This document shows, in pieces, positions 14,739 to 23,480 of a stretch of 24,005 nucleotides of DNA. The stretch's first letter is position 1; each line of letters begins with the position of its first letter. Made by a program: the position numbers and the translations under genes. Under the pieces are notes generated by a model. It saw nothing but the letters and a program-made list of their open reading frames with translations, was not told where the DNA came from and did not search any database. This stretch comes from Hondaea fermentalgiana (lineage: Eukaryota; Sar; Bigyra; Thraustochytrida; Thraustochytriidae), in assembly GCA_014084085.1 (NCBI GenBank), contig NPFB01000175.1, positions 5,418 through 29,422 on the forward strand, read 5' to 3'.

Positions 14739-16085
14739 ATGGCAACCCTTCGTGAGGCACGAGCGCGCGTGATCGCGCAGCCTGGATGGCTCGACACACT
14801 AGATGTAGCAGTGGCCGCCTGTGTGCGCGCCTTTGTTGAAGAAGAGGCGCGCGAAACACCACAGGGCGAGCTGCAGCCTCTGGCGTGGGAGATCATATTT
14901 GATGTCATTGGCGAGGACTTTGCCGAGACACATTTTGCAAATCGAAAGCGTAATCGCAAACTACTTGAGATACCGTATCTCGTTCCAGAAATGCGCGTCG
15001 AGCTGTGCCGGGAAGTCGAGATGAGGCTTCTGGCTTTCATGAAGGAACATTTAGCCGCTGATGCGTCTCAGGCGTCATTCGTGAAAGTCTGCGAACAGCT
15101 AGCTCTCGAGAACCCGACAGGTCGCGCAGACACGCTCGGCGCGATGCTGAGTGCCGATCTTGCAGGCCATGGCCATGACCTTCCATTGGCTTTGCATGTG
15201 GGCCACACGTCTCCGTGCACATTGGTCGCTGATCGGGATAAATGGGTCTCAGAGAGGCGGGAAAGTCGTCGCGCTCTGCTCATGGCCTGCCAAGGACGCT
15301 CGTTGCCGCCTTCCATGCGAAAGTACATTCTAACGGAGGCACTCGTTCGCGAGGACCTCGTCAAAGCCTGCGAAAAGCATATTCTTCAGGCTCGGCGCGA
15401 GCGTGACGCAGTGGCCAATTGGTCAGAGTCATGGGTTGCGCGCTCGGTAGCGGACGCACTCCGTCTTTTGCGAACGGACGCAGACGCACTTGGACCGCTT
15501 GATTTTAGTCATCTCGAGACCAAGTGCAAGCAGGTACTCGAGCTGCACTCACAAATGACGGGCCGTCAGCATGGATCGCTTGCGCTGCCTCTGTTCATGC
15601 TTCTTCTTGACTTTCCGTTTGAATCCACGGCAAACTTGTTGGCGATGCTGGAACGTCTTCGTGAGATTTTGCCACCTCGCGCTCGGACATTGCAATTTGC
15701 GCAGTCCTTGTGGGCCCGCATTGTAGACCATGCGCCAGACCTGGCTGGCAAGGTGCGACGCGTCATCGAGGAGCATCGCGCTGCAGCAGCCGCCGTAGAA
15801 ATCGAAGAGCCTCACGTGCTTTTGCTGGACTGGGCAGAGTCAGCGCTTGTGGGCTGTGTGAAAATTAACGTCGCGCGATATGTATGGATGCAGAGCCTAA
15901 TTCCGGGCCTTTTGGATGCGGAGGTTCCGTCTTGGGACCTCGACATGTTTATGAGTCAATGCGTCAAAATCTTTTGTCTAGCGGGAGAATCTATTGGACT
16001 AGCGCAGAGCGTCTCTGAGCTACAACGGGCGGTTCGCGAGAAACCGCGCAACCTCTCAACGCGAGCCCTGCGCGAAGCTTCATGA
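14739..16085 (+). CDS. Unrecognised 448-residue helical protein
   Basis: A single long frame from ATG 14739 (A at -3, G at +4) to TGA. The protein is rich in Leu, Ala, Arg and Glu, with heptad-like leucine spacing, and looks entirely alpha-helical and soluble. There is no signal peptide and no clear membrane segment. Notable stretches are LPLFMLLLDFPFESTANLL near 284-302 and PSWDLDMFMSQCVKIF near 398-413. The general pattern faintly recalls TBC (Rab-GAP) folds, but I cannot find the catalytic Arg and Gln fingers, so I do not claim it. The length and lack of low complexity make a real gene very likely. It converges with the minus-strand gene at 16221, with a 135-bp gap. Confidence 0.85.
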   Translation: MATLREARARVIAQPGWLDTLDVAVAACVRAFVEEEARETPQGELQPLAWEIIFDVIGEDFAETHFANRKRNRKLLEIPYLVPEMRVELCREVEMRLLAFMKEHLAADASQASFVKVCEQLALENPTGRADTLGAMLSADLAGHGHDLPLALHVGHTSPCTLVADRDKWVSERRESRRALLMACQGRSLPPSMRKYILTEALVREDLVKACEKHILQARRERDAVANWSESWVARSVADALRLLRTDADALGPLDFSHLETKCKQVLELHSQMTGRQHGSLALPLFMLLLDFPFESTANLLAMLERLREILPPRARTLQFAQSLWARIVDHAPDLAGKVRRVIEEHRAAAAAVEIEEPHVLLLDWAESALVGCVKINVARYVWMQSLIPGLLDAEVPSWDLDMFMSQCVKIFCLAGESIGLAQSVSELQRAVREKPRNLSTRALREAS

Positions 16086-16220
16086 AAAACAGCAAGAAGA
16101 AAAAAGGAAGAGGGAGGGGCCGCGCCCATGACGCGCGTGTGGGCGTGCGTTCTATTCCGGGCCTGGAAACATCCATGTACATGCATGACGCAAGGTAAAG
16201 CGAATCCGTAACACCAACCT

Positions 16221-19200
16221 TTAGACATGGGGCAAGGCAAGCTCCAAGAGAAGCTTGAGCTGCGCGTCACTAAGAATTTCAACTTCGGCGCGGCTGTACA
16301 TGGACATATTCGATAGTGCTGGGAAACCTGCATCAACGAGCACGCGGACGGCACGTTGCAGGCTCTCGTGTGTCAAGGGAATCTCCCCATCCAAAGCACG
16401 TTGCAGCAGCTTTTTCACCCCGTCCGCCGGCAATTGTGGGGACTCAGATACTTCTCTGGTCTCTTTGTCCTTTAAAGCATCCAGGGATCCATCGAACTTT
16501 AGATCTCTTTCCGACCTGTGCAAGTTAGCGAACGTGTCGCTGATTTCTCGCATGAATTCGAAGTCGCCCTCGTCGAATTCTTCTTCCCAAGCCGTATCGT
16601 TGTCGTCTTCTGCTTTGCTAATTCTTAACGGGGAAGTTTTCTCAAAGGGGGTCAAGGCCTGGTCCCATGTGTCGCCTTCGCCGGAAATTGTTTCCCAATC
16701 CAGATTTTCCAGATCCTTTGAATCGACGCGTCCTGGTTCGGCGTGTCGGATTGCAGCCTCAAGAAGCTCGGGGTACTTTTCAATCATCTCGTCGGCAACG
16801 GCCTCAATATCGTGGAATCGACCACTGTGGAGAAGTTCTCTGCACTTGTTTTGCACGTCTTTCCAAGGGTCTCGATAAACCCTCAGCGCCTCCGCATCAT
16901 TACCATGGTGAATTGCTTCAATTTGTCCATTTCGAGCCATTGCATCGGCGTCATCGTGCAAAGCAGCAGAGAAGGCGGGGATGTGGAGCAGATTGCGCAA
17001 GAGAATCCCGGTTGGCTCCTTTGCGGCTTCGTCGAGGATACATTTCAATTCGTCGCCGTGGAGGCGGCCACTTTCGTGAAGCCATTCAATTCTCTTTGCA
17101 AGCTCTAGGTAGGATTCCAAAAGGTCGGCAGGAAGCATTTCTGGCCCACTCCCGTGGTCCTTTGTAAGGTCATCCCATCGATCCACTTTCTTCTGCACAC
17201 CGCTGAAGTGAGTGTTGCCATCGTTGTCATCATCATCATCATCATCATAGTTGTCGTCGTCGTCGTCATCAAAGTAAAAGTCATAATTGAAGTCTTCATC
17301 GATGTCGAAGTCGAATTCAGAGTCAAGATCGTCACAATCGGCTTGAAGATCCATGAAACGAGCGTCGCGAAAAAAACTTTCTCCATCTTGAAGATGCGCG
17401 TCCCCAAAGGCTGCATCGTGCTTTAACGAGGCATCTTCCGAGATCTCCCATATCTGATGATAAGGAAGAAAGTTTTCTGCAGGCGGCGCTGTCAATTTGG
17501 GCGGGACGCTGAGACGCTCCACGAGATGATCATAACGTCCGACAGAGGCAACTTGGGGGACGCCTCTTGCTTTCTCGATTTCGCACGCGAGGTCAGCAAG
17601 GAATTCCATGTGGAATATGCCACTTGGAAGCTCGTAATAGATGCGTTCAAGATGTCGAGGGTGGCCCACCTCACCAACAAAGTCCTCCAGATTGAAAGAT
17701 TCAGTGACTCCCAGTCGAAACGAGGCGCACGAGGCCTCGTACAATGTCGAACACGCCCCTTTGGCAACGGCAGCCCACACAGCATTCCATGCAGTATGGT
17801 TTTTGTCACAGTCGGTCTCGAAGAGATCACCAAAGACAAGTTTACGTAGCACCTTGGTGTTTTGGGGGCGCAACACTGTCCAGCGGCCCTGCGTGATGCC
17901 TTTTTCAAGATCTTCCATCGGGAAAACCTCGAGACCACCGTAGTAGTTGACGCGTCCGTCGCTTGGCTCTCGTGTAGATGCGCACGAGACGTGCAGGCCC
18001 GAAGCTCCAAGCGGCCGGGCATTGGCTCGAGGCTCACCATCAAAAATTATCGAGATTGCATCGCCTGTGGCCCCGCCATAAAACATGTTGGGCCGACCGC
18101 GTTTCTCGTCGTCGACACTCTCCCACGCTGCAATGGTCATCAAGAGCGAGTGTTCTGAGCCCTCAAGGTCTTGCGCAGGCCACGGAAGGCTTTCAGCCAC
18201 TCTTACAGAGGCTGGATGTCCATTGAGGTCCTTTTTGAGGTTGTCCACGCCTAGCAAACGAAGTCGCCCCCCAATGCTGCAGCGTGGCCATCTGAGCGTC
18301 GCGTCGACGTGGACGCGAGGCTTGTTGAGCGAGATGCCAACATAACTATCACTCGTAGCTCCATCCTTTCCGTCTGCCTTGACGAGAAGAATGAGCTGCT
18401 GTCCAGCAAAGGGGTCGGTCATTGCAGGATTGGCGTGAAGAATGCATCCTTCAAGGTCATGCATATTGTCAAACCAGTCCTTTTCAATCGAGAAACTGGC
18501 AGCAGCCTTGGGCTTGGAAATGTACTCGTGGACTTCCTGTCGAGAGCTGGGATACAGGGCAAGGGGTCGAACGCTTCCGTTGAGCGCCTGAACCCTTCCC
18601 ATTGCATCGACACGCTCGCTCGTGTAGGGATCAGATTCGTTATCACAGTCGGGAGTGATCCAAGACAGGGCACCGCACGGAGCATATGTGTCAGTCCGCA
18701 GCGAGTCGCGGACATTCTCGAGACTCATGACGGTTGCTCGCAAGAGTTTGCTGATCAACTGTGCTTGCTCTGCGGGATTTCTATACTTTGTCGTGAGCTG
18801 TAAAGCAGTCATGGACGGATGCTGGTCCAAAGGGAGCGCCGTGCGGAAATCAGCGGCGATAGCGCGGCGTTGAGCAATGAGCAGACCCTGGATGGAGGGA
18901 TACCACGTTTTCACCCCTGGCGTGCCGAGCTCCGAGACCTTGACGCTTGGCGGGCGAGAAAATAGACGCGCTCCAGCGTTTTGGTCCGATGGGTCGTGTT
19001 GTTGTCGGAGCTTGCGGCGCAGCGTGTCTTCAAGATGCGGTGTGACCTGTAAAAAGTGGGCATCGGCATGAAAGTCGCGAAGCCTTTGCATGGTGAAGGA
19101 CGCGATGAAGTCCTGTTGCGCAGGCTTTGGCGGAGGCGCTCTCCCCGCGAGCTCCTCCTTCACCATTGCATGCATGGACAGAGGTTCATCGTCGAAAGGT

Positions 19201-19358
19201 CCATCGGGCCACATGACGGCGTCCTCGTACGCGACTCGATGCCCCGTCCAGACGCGCAGCAAGTTGAACGTGCTAAAGACACCGCCAGGCGTTCGGTCGA
19301 GCTCCCGCGCGAGCTTGAGCGCCCTGCGGTACAGACGCGACGCCTCGAGCGTCGCCAT
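16221..19358 (-). CDS. Unrecognised 1045-residue protein with LYR-like start and Asp-rich tract
   Basis: One uninterrupted frame starts at ATG 19358 (context GACAATGG). Residues 8-23 read SRLYRRALKLARELDR, which fits the LYR motif at the start of Complex1_LYR domains; the next ~45 residues are compatible but not decisive. Residues about 80-640 form a long globular part with strand-rich patches (QQLILLVKADG, SYVGISLNKPRVHVDATL). An acidic tract with a near-pure Asp run follows, encoded by imperfect TCA/TCG triplets at 17221-17271. The C-terminal third is helical (YLELAKRIEWLHESGRL, IEAVADEMIEKYPELLEAAI). No signal peptide or membrane segment is seen. True LYR proteins are small mitochondrial factors, so the LYR resemblance may be chance. 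The function is unknown. Confidence 0.85.
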   Translation of the reverse strand: MATLEASRLYRRALKLARELDRTPGGVFSTFNLLRVWTGHRVAYEDAVMWPDGPFDDEPLSMHAMVKEELAGRAPPPKPAQQDFIASFTMQRLRDFHADAHFLQVTPHLEDTLRRKLRQQHDPSDQNAGARLFSRPPSVKVSELGTPGVKTWYPSIQGLLIAQRRAIAADFRTALPLDQHPSMTALQLTTKYRNPAEQAQLISKLLRATVMSLENVRDSLRTDTYAPCGALSWITPDCDNESDPYTSERVDAMGRVQALNGSVRPLALYPSSRQEVHEYISKPKAAASFSIEKDWFDNMHDLEGCILHANPAMTDPFAGQQLILLVKADGKDGATSDSYVGISLNKPRVHVDATLRWPRCSIGGRLRLLGVDNLKKDLNGHPASVRVAESLPWPAQDLEGSEHSLLMTIAAWESVDDEKRGRPNMFYGGATGDAISIIFDGEPRANARPLGASGLHVSCASTREPSDGRVNYYGGLEVFPMEDLEKGITQGRWTVLRPQNTKVLRKLVFGDLFETDCDKNHTAWNAVWAAVAKGACSTLYEASCASFRLGVTESFNLEDFVGEVGHPRHLERIYYELPSGIFHMEFLADLACEIEKARGVPQVASVGRYDHLVERLSVPPKLTAPPAENFLPYHQIWEISEDASLKHDAAFGDAHLQDGESFFRDARFMDLQADCDDLDSEFDFDIDEDFNYDFYFDDDDDDNYDDDDDDDNDGNTHFSGVQKKVDRWDDLTKDHGSGPEMLPADLLESYLELAKRIEWLHESGRLHGDELKCILDEAAKEPTGILLRNLLHIPAFSAALHDDADAMARNGQIEAIHHGNDAEALRVYRDPWKDVQNKCRELLHSGRFHDIEAVADEMIEKYPELLEAAIRHAEPGRVDSKDLENLDWETISGEGDTWDQALTPFEKTSPLRISKAEDDNDTAWEEEFDEGDFEFMREISDTFANLHRSERDLKFDGSLDALKDKETREVSESPQLPADGVKKLLQRALDGEIPLTHESLQRAVRVLVDAGFPALSNMSMYSRAEVEILSDAQLKLLLELALPHV
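17221..17271 (-). repeat. TCA/TCG triplet array encoding an Asp tract
   Basis: Runs of TCA and TCG on the plus strand read as GAT/GAC on the coding strand, giving two Asp-rich blocks in the 1045-residue protein. Confidence 0.8.
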
Positions 19359-19832
19359 TGTCGCCTCGCTACGGCGCCTGCGCGCACGCGCAGATTGGCC
19401 ACTGCTACTCTTTTACAAGGTCACGAGGTCGTCTTGGTGCGACCTCAGCTCGCGTCACCACCACTGCGCTACTCTTGACTTGGGAAAAGACTGTGACACC
19501 GACGCCTCGCAACGTTTGCGAAGAAGAGAAGGGCGGGTCGGTCATCAAAGCTTTGACGAGCTGCAAGACAATCAACCGAGCATTCGGGCCCTGTGGCTTG
19601 CGTGACACATTTACATCAAGAACATTTTCGTTGGCATGCTCGAATGACCTTCTGGGAGACTTGCGAATCTCGACCACTTCTGCGCAAGCAGCCTATTAGT
19701 AAAGAAGAAAGAAAAGATGACTGGGTCGAATAGAAGTTAGAAGAAGAAATATCAGGTCTACGTGCGCGGCGTTTGTGAATGAATGAATATACATGGCCGA
19801 AAGCAACGACGGCGAAGCTCGCCATTCGCGAC
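19359..19832. promoter_or_regulatory. Intergenic between two minus-strand genes
   Basis: It holds the promoter of the 1045-residue gene and the 3' region of the lipase gene. An A/G-rich stretch lies at 19699-19752 and two GAAT units near 19778. The 90-codon minus-strand frame at 19405-19677 lacks an ATG start and is not supported. Confidence 0.45.
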
Positions 19833-20732
19833 TTAGTCAAACCATTCCTCGTAGCTGGTGTGGTCATCGATATCGGATGCATACAATAACTGAAGACTCG
19901 AAGGGGCGTCACGCGATTCCTCGTACTGGCACTCGAAGCAGTGCATCTCGCCAAAGTGCTCAAATCCAAAGTTGTTCATGGGAAAGGCAGGAACTGGGTC
20001 ATCACGGTACACGAGGCGAAGCTGGTAGTACTGATTGTGCACCTTGTCGCTATCGTCGTTGACAAGAACGCGTGGAGATCCAAAGGTAATCGAAGCCATT
20101 CGCTCGGGGTCCCAAAGGCCTTCTGAATAGACGGCAAAACCAAAGAGGTTGGCAAGAGCGCCACCGCGAGAATAGCCAGCGATCATGAGCACATCGTTCT
20201 CCATGTCGCAGACGTCTTCCACGCGCTCCCACACATCATGGCGCAGACCATTGTAGGCGTTGACAAAACCGGAAAATCCCTTGCCAAGTGTTTTGTAGCT
20301 GCCGTTCGAGTCGTCGTCGCAGGTGTTGTACCTGAGGCACCACCCGAAGAAGGAGAAAGCGCATCCGCACTCCTCGGAAGGCGAGCCACTCTCGTTCCCG
20401 TTTTCTTCAATGGACAAGATCTTCGTTTTTCCGAGATCAAGATTGTCAACCCAGTCCTCGGCATCGTTGGTCTCCTCGGAGACGATCCAGCACAGCGAGT
20501 TTCCGGGCTCGAAAATCGTGTCATTCGTTCTCGTCACCTGGACTCTGTCATTCTCATAAATCACGGCGAGCTCGTCATCGTAGGTCGCGTTCTCGATCTG
20601 CGCCCACGCTTCTTGCGCGATGCGAAAGTCTAACTCCTCGAGTCCGCGCACAGTCTCCTGCGCCCTCGCTTCGCTCGCGAGTCCTGCTGCCGCGACGGCC
20701 GTCGCCGCTGCGAACGCTGCAATCGCCACCAT
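19833..20732 (-). CDS. Secreted class-3 lipase-like protein
   Basis: The 299-residue protein has a signal peptide (hydrophobic MVAIAAFAAATAVAAAGLAS, likely cut after EARA). The alpha/beta-hydrolase core matches lipase class 3. The nucleophile elbow GYSRGG has Ser188; ASITFGSPRV (213-222) matches the conserved FGSPRVG strand; D245 in RDDPVPAFP matches the catalytic Asp before VPxxP; H291 in DDHTSYEEWF is the probable catalytic His. GFSGFVNAYNGLR (152-164) is also typical. Two oddities stand out. The usual FRGT oxyanion loop is replaced by SEETNDAEDW (85-94). A four-Cys insertion follows (Cys 122, 124, 132, 138). It probably hydrolyses acyl glycerides or related esters outside the cell, but activity is uncertain given the missing motif. 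TAA stop at 19833-19835. Confidence 0.88.
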   Translation of the reverse strand: MVAIAAFAAATAVAAAGLASEARAQETVRGLEELDFRIAQEAWAQIENATYDDELAVIYENDRVQVTRTNDTIFEPGNSLCWIVSEETNDAEDWVDNLDLGKTKILSIEENGNESGSPSEECGCAFSFFGWCLRYNTCDDDSNGSYKTLGKGFSGFVNAYNGLRHDVWERVEDVCDMENDVLMIAGYSRGGALANLFGFAVYSEGLWDPERMASITFGSPRVLVNDDSDKVHNQYYQLRLVYRDDPVPAFPMNNFGFEHFGEMHCFECQYEESRDAPSSLQLLYASDIDDHTSYEEWFD

Positions 20733-21069
20733 CAGCTCTCCGAACCGAGTCCCCTGTGCTGCTCGTGACAGTCACCACCGAGGGGCCGAGCGTGCGCGCG
20801 TGCGTGCGTGGAACGAGGTCGGCTCCGGCGCTGTGTTAGGGTTGTTGCAGGTTTTGCTTTTGCTTTGCTCTGGACAGCTGCAGCTGCTGCTGCTGCAGAC
20901 GTCTCTGCAGCTGGCCGCTGTCGTTCTCCTCTTTTCGCGCGCCATCTTCGGGGGCCGATGGCTTCCGAACGAGGCTTCCGAACTCCGAGTCCGGCTCTAG
21001 TGACCATCTTCGACTCATTGACGTCCTCGACCATTGTGTGCGCCACTGCTGCTTGTGGGAGGATCAATC

Positions 21070-21090
21070 AACCAAAGAACCAAAGAACCA
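21070..21090 (+). repeat. AACCAAAG tandem repeat
   Basis: Two perfect 8-bp units and a partial third, read directly. Confidence 0.7.
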
Positions 21091-21170
21091 CTCGCCTCGA
21101 TGGCCGTATCTCTTTCTTCAAGTTCCTGCCCATGGAGAACCGGCGTGGGTGTATAGTATGTTGTGGCAGG

Positions 21171-21194
21171 CTGGCAGACTGGCAGACTGGCAGC
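21171..21194 (+). repeat. CTGGCAGA tandem repeat
   Basis: Three 8-bp units, the last ending in C instead of A. Confidence 0.75.
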
Positions 21195-22075
21195 ACATTG
21201 GAATCGGTAATACCGGCCGAACTGGGCCGACGAGGGAAACGAAGTTGGCTCGTCATCGGTCGCACCGCGTCGACCAAGCATGGCAACTGGCGACTGGCTG
21301 GCCAATTGGCCTTGGCGGCTGGCCGATGACCGAAGGAGTCGGGAGAACCCGATGTAAAGAGCCCAAGCAGGCCGGTTCTTGTTGTCGTCGCTCGCCCGTC
21401 GGCCGAATTCGAGAGTTTGAGACGATGCGAAAACTTATCCATGACTCTGTGCAATCAATGATGGCAGCAGTTCGCATCGTCAAAGCGCTTCAACACGACC
21501 AAGACGTTCAGAAGACATTTTGTTCTCAACGACATCACCGACCGCACGGGTCGGGGCACGAGGGCGTATCTTTGCTGGCTGATCTATCGTTGCTTGCAAG
21601 CTTTCGATCACCGACGAACATGACCTTTCAGGTTGCTGTTGGTTGATGTCAATTGTGTCGCACGTGTCTCTTTATGGCTTAGACGGACGCATGGGCGCAA
21701 GGAAGTCTTGACAAAAGCCACATGAAATACAAGTCCCCTCGCAAGCACAACTCATTCTCTTTGACGCACCATGGATCGATCGATGGCCGTCAATTAGCAA
21801 GGAGAAAGCAAAGGTCTTGCGCACATTCTTCACTGACCCCGCCCTGCTGTGCCATGTATGCGTGCCCTCGGCAACCAGCGCCAGCGGCAGCGCCCTCGCA
21901 TCCTGACGCTTCACTGCCAGGGCCACTGCGAAAAGACCGACTGCGAAAAGTGCAGACCCCGAACCAATCGCATTGCTGTAACGGCTGCTGCGCGGAGACG
22001 CAGCCGCGACGTTGAGCGAGGGGGTCCGGGCGCCAGACAAGGACAGGACGCGAGACGTTGCGCGCGACAGACAGG

Positions 22076-22288
22076 ATGGAGGACCCCTTTGTGCAGCAGC
22101 AGGAAGCTCTCCTGCGTCGTATCACGAACTCGGCCGAGCGTCTCGCCGAGGTGGTCGAGGAGGTGAACGGCGAGCTCCAACACGCTGAGGCTTCTTATGC
22201 GCGGATTGAAAAGGCGCATGCTGTGTGGAAGCTGTACGAGACCAAAATGCAAAAGCCTGGCGCTGGGGGAAAACCTGGTGTACCATAG
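22076..22288 (+). CDS. Dad4-like DASH/Dam1 kinetochore complex subunit
   Basis: The start is ATG 22076; six further upstream codons are open but begin with TTG. The 70-residue product reads MEDPFVQQQEALLRRITNSA, then AERLAEVVEEVNGELQHAE. Fungal Dad4 is about 72 residues and opens MENPxExQQxxILxRIxxNxxxLNExxxxLNxxL, so the start, length, spacing and single long helix agree. Dad4 is a small coiled-coil subunit of the DASH/Dam1 complex, which couples kinetochores to microtubule ends. The short C-terminal tail (PGAGGKPGVP) is probably unstructured. The protein is short, so chance resemblance must be excluded by profile search, but the MEDPF start plus QQ and RI positions make this a good match. 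The gene ends in TAG. Confidence 0.78.
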   Translation: MEDPFVQQQEALLRRITNSAERLAEVVEEVNGELQHAEASYARIEKAHAVWKLYETKMQKPGAGGKPGVP

Positions 22289-22727
22289 ATTGACAGTGAG
22301 TATTCATCTTTTCCAAGAAAGAGCTTTTCCCCAATTGAGGCCGGCCGACAGGCAGCTTTTTGGTTATTGTTGGCGATAGGATAGGATGGCATTGCTTTTG
22401 TTGTCATGCAAAGCAGCTTTAGCCGTCTCGTTTGCATTCGATAGCGAACTTGGCGCAAGATTCTGCAACAAGAAAGACAGTAAGGGAGAAAGAAGGAGAA
22501 CGGAAAAGTTGGGAACGAAAGGAAAGGACTTGCCGGATTCGAGCCGCGGAAAACGATGAAATACACAATACAGATTTTTTTGTTATGTAGATATGATCAA
22601 GATTTGCCACGGAGACGGGCAGAACGATGCTGATCCTTGATAAGGAAAAGAAGGCGGAACAGTTGACGCGCTAGCGTTTCATCAAGAGACGCGCGCACCG
22701 CTCGAGTCATACTACTTTGTTTGACTC
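22289..22727. other. Convergent 3' region
   Basis: It lies between the convergent Dad4-like and hydrolase genes and is relatively AT-rich. No gene, RNA or repeat is recognised. Confidence 0.5.
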
Positions 22728-23480
22728 TTAAATGGCATCCGGAGCGTTGCGCTCGACCTTGAGCCAGTCCATGTACGTGAGGCACGAGTGGTACGGACGA
22801 TCTGCCTGCGCACGCACAAAGTCTGACTCGAGAATCTCGTTGGGATCCTCGTAACGCAAGGATACCGGGTCGAGCGCGTTATGGAGCTGAAGGATGTCTT
22901 CGGCGCCGGGTCCAGGGTGCACAAGGACTGGACTGCCAAGCACGAAGACGTGAAACTTGATGCCGTGGTCTTGAGCAAGGGCCTCTGCATGGCCCTCGCG
23001 AATGAAACAAAGCGTACACCATCCACCGTGCGAGTGGCACACGAGGTTGATGGTTTTGATGTTGGGGTTCGCCTCGCACATGCTCTTCATGTGCCTCTTC
23101 ATCTTGTCGGCGACGGTCACAGCCTGCGGTTCGAGCTGGGAACGAATGCCATCCATGGAAGTGGCAATGACGCGTTCCCTATAGCCTGTGTCCAGATACG
23201 AGTCGACGGCCACGGCGGCGGCGGCCATGAGCGCAGCGCCAAAGGCGAGGCCGGCATTTTTCCGCACAAGGCTCGTGACACGTTCGTGAGGGATGTCTCT
23301 CGCAAGCGTCGGATTGTGAATGTGCACAGCAGGACATCCGAAGATGTCGAGGAGCTTGGCCTTGTTGGCGGTCCACGTGGCCTCGTCCTTGGGGTTAAAG
23401 AGTCCATTCACAAAGACTGTGACCTCGTCGCCCTCGATTGTCTCGACGGGGGTATCGTCCGGCTGCTCTGCGTTGTCCAT
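22728..23480 (-). CDS. Alpha/beta-hydrolase-like protein
   Basis: The 250-residue protein starts at ATG 23480 (GCAATGG). The strand TVFVNGLFNP (21-30) looks like the first core strand and oxyanion loop of an alpha/beta hydrolase. NLVCHSHGGW (145-154) is the nucleophile elbow with Ser150, except that the first Gly of GxSxG is Cys148. VFVLGSPVLVHPG (178-190) resembles the strand after the elbow. D204 in NALDPVS and H231 in PYHSCLTYMDW are candidate triad partners. A hydrophobic Ala-rich stretch (76-93) may be a buried helix or a membrane segment. No signal peptide is seen, so it is probably intracellular. The layout recalls DUF676/PGAP1-type serine esterases, but I cannot name a substrate. TAA stop at 22728-22730. 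Confidence 0.8.
   Translation of the reverse strand: MDNAEQPDDTPVETIEGDEVTVFVNGLFNPKDEATWTANKAKLLDIFGCPAVHIHNPTLARDIPHERVTSLVRKNAGLAFGAALMAAAAVAVDSYLDTGYRERVIATSMDGIRSQLEPQAVTVADKMKRHMKSMCEANPNIKTINLVCHSHGGWCTLCFIREGHAEALAQDHGIKFHVFVLGSPVLVHPGPGAEDILQLHNALDPVSLRYEDPNEILESDFVRAQADRPYHSCLTYMDWLKVERNAPDAI

Larger units (their letters stand above)
20733..22075. promoter_or_regulatory. Divergent intergenic region between the lipase and Dad4-like genes
   Basis: About 1.34 kb with no supported gene. Contents: a telobox-like TTAGGGTT at 20836-20843, two and a half AACCAAAG units (21070-21090), three CTGGCAGA-type units (21171-21194), and the perfect palindrome GGCCAATTGGCC (21300-21311), which carries a CCAAT box on both strands. 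Open frames here lack good starts and have Arg/Trp/Gly composition. It presumably holds both promoters. Confidence 0.5.

Noticed and set aside
14739..16085. Assignment of the 448-residue protein as a TBC Rab-GAP
   Set aside because: No catalytic Arg and Gln fingers are visible; only a vague helical similarity.
21038..21646. 202-codon frame upstream of the Dad4-like gene
   Set aside because: Trp/Gly/Arg-rich without motifs; it spans the AACCAAAG and CTGGCAGA repeats.
21672..22040. 122-codon minus-strand frame with one hydrophobic stretch next to the Dad4-like gene
   Set aside because: It starts with TTG, lacks a usable upstream ATG and matches nothing I know. A spliced exon cannot be fully excluded.
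22533..22549. GGATTCGAGCC resembling a tRNA T-loop
   Set aside because: No matching acceptor stem, D-arm or anticodon arm could be found upstream.
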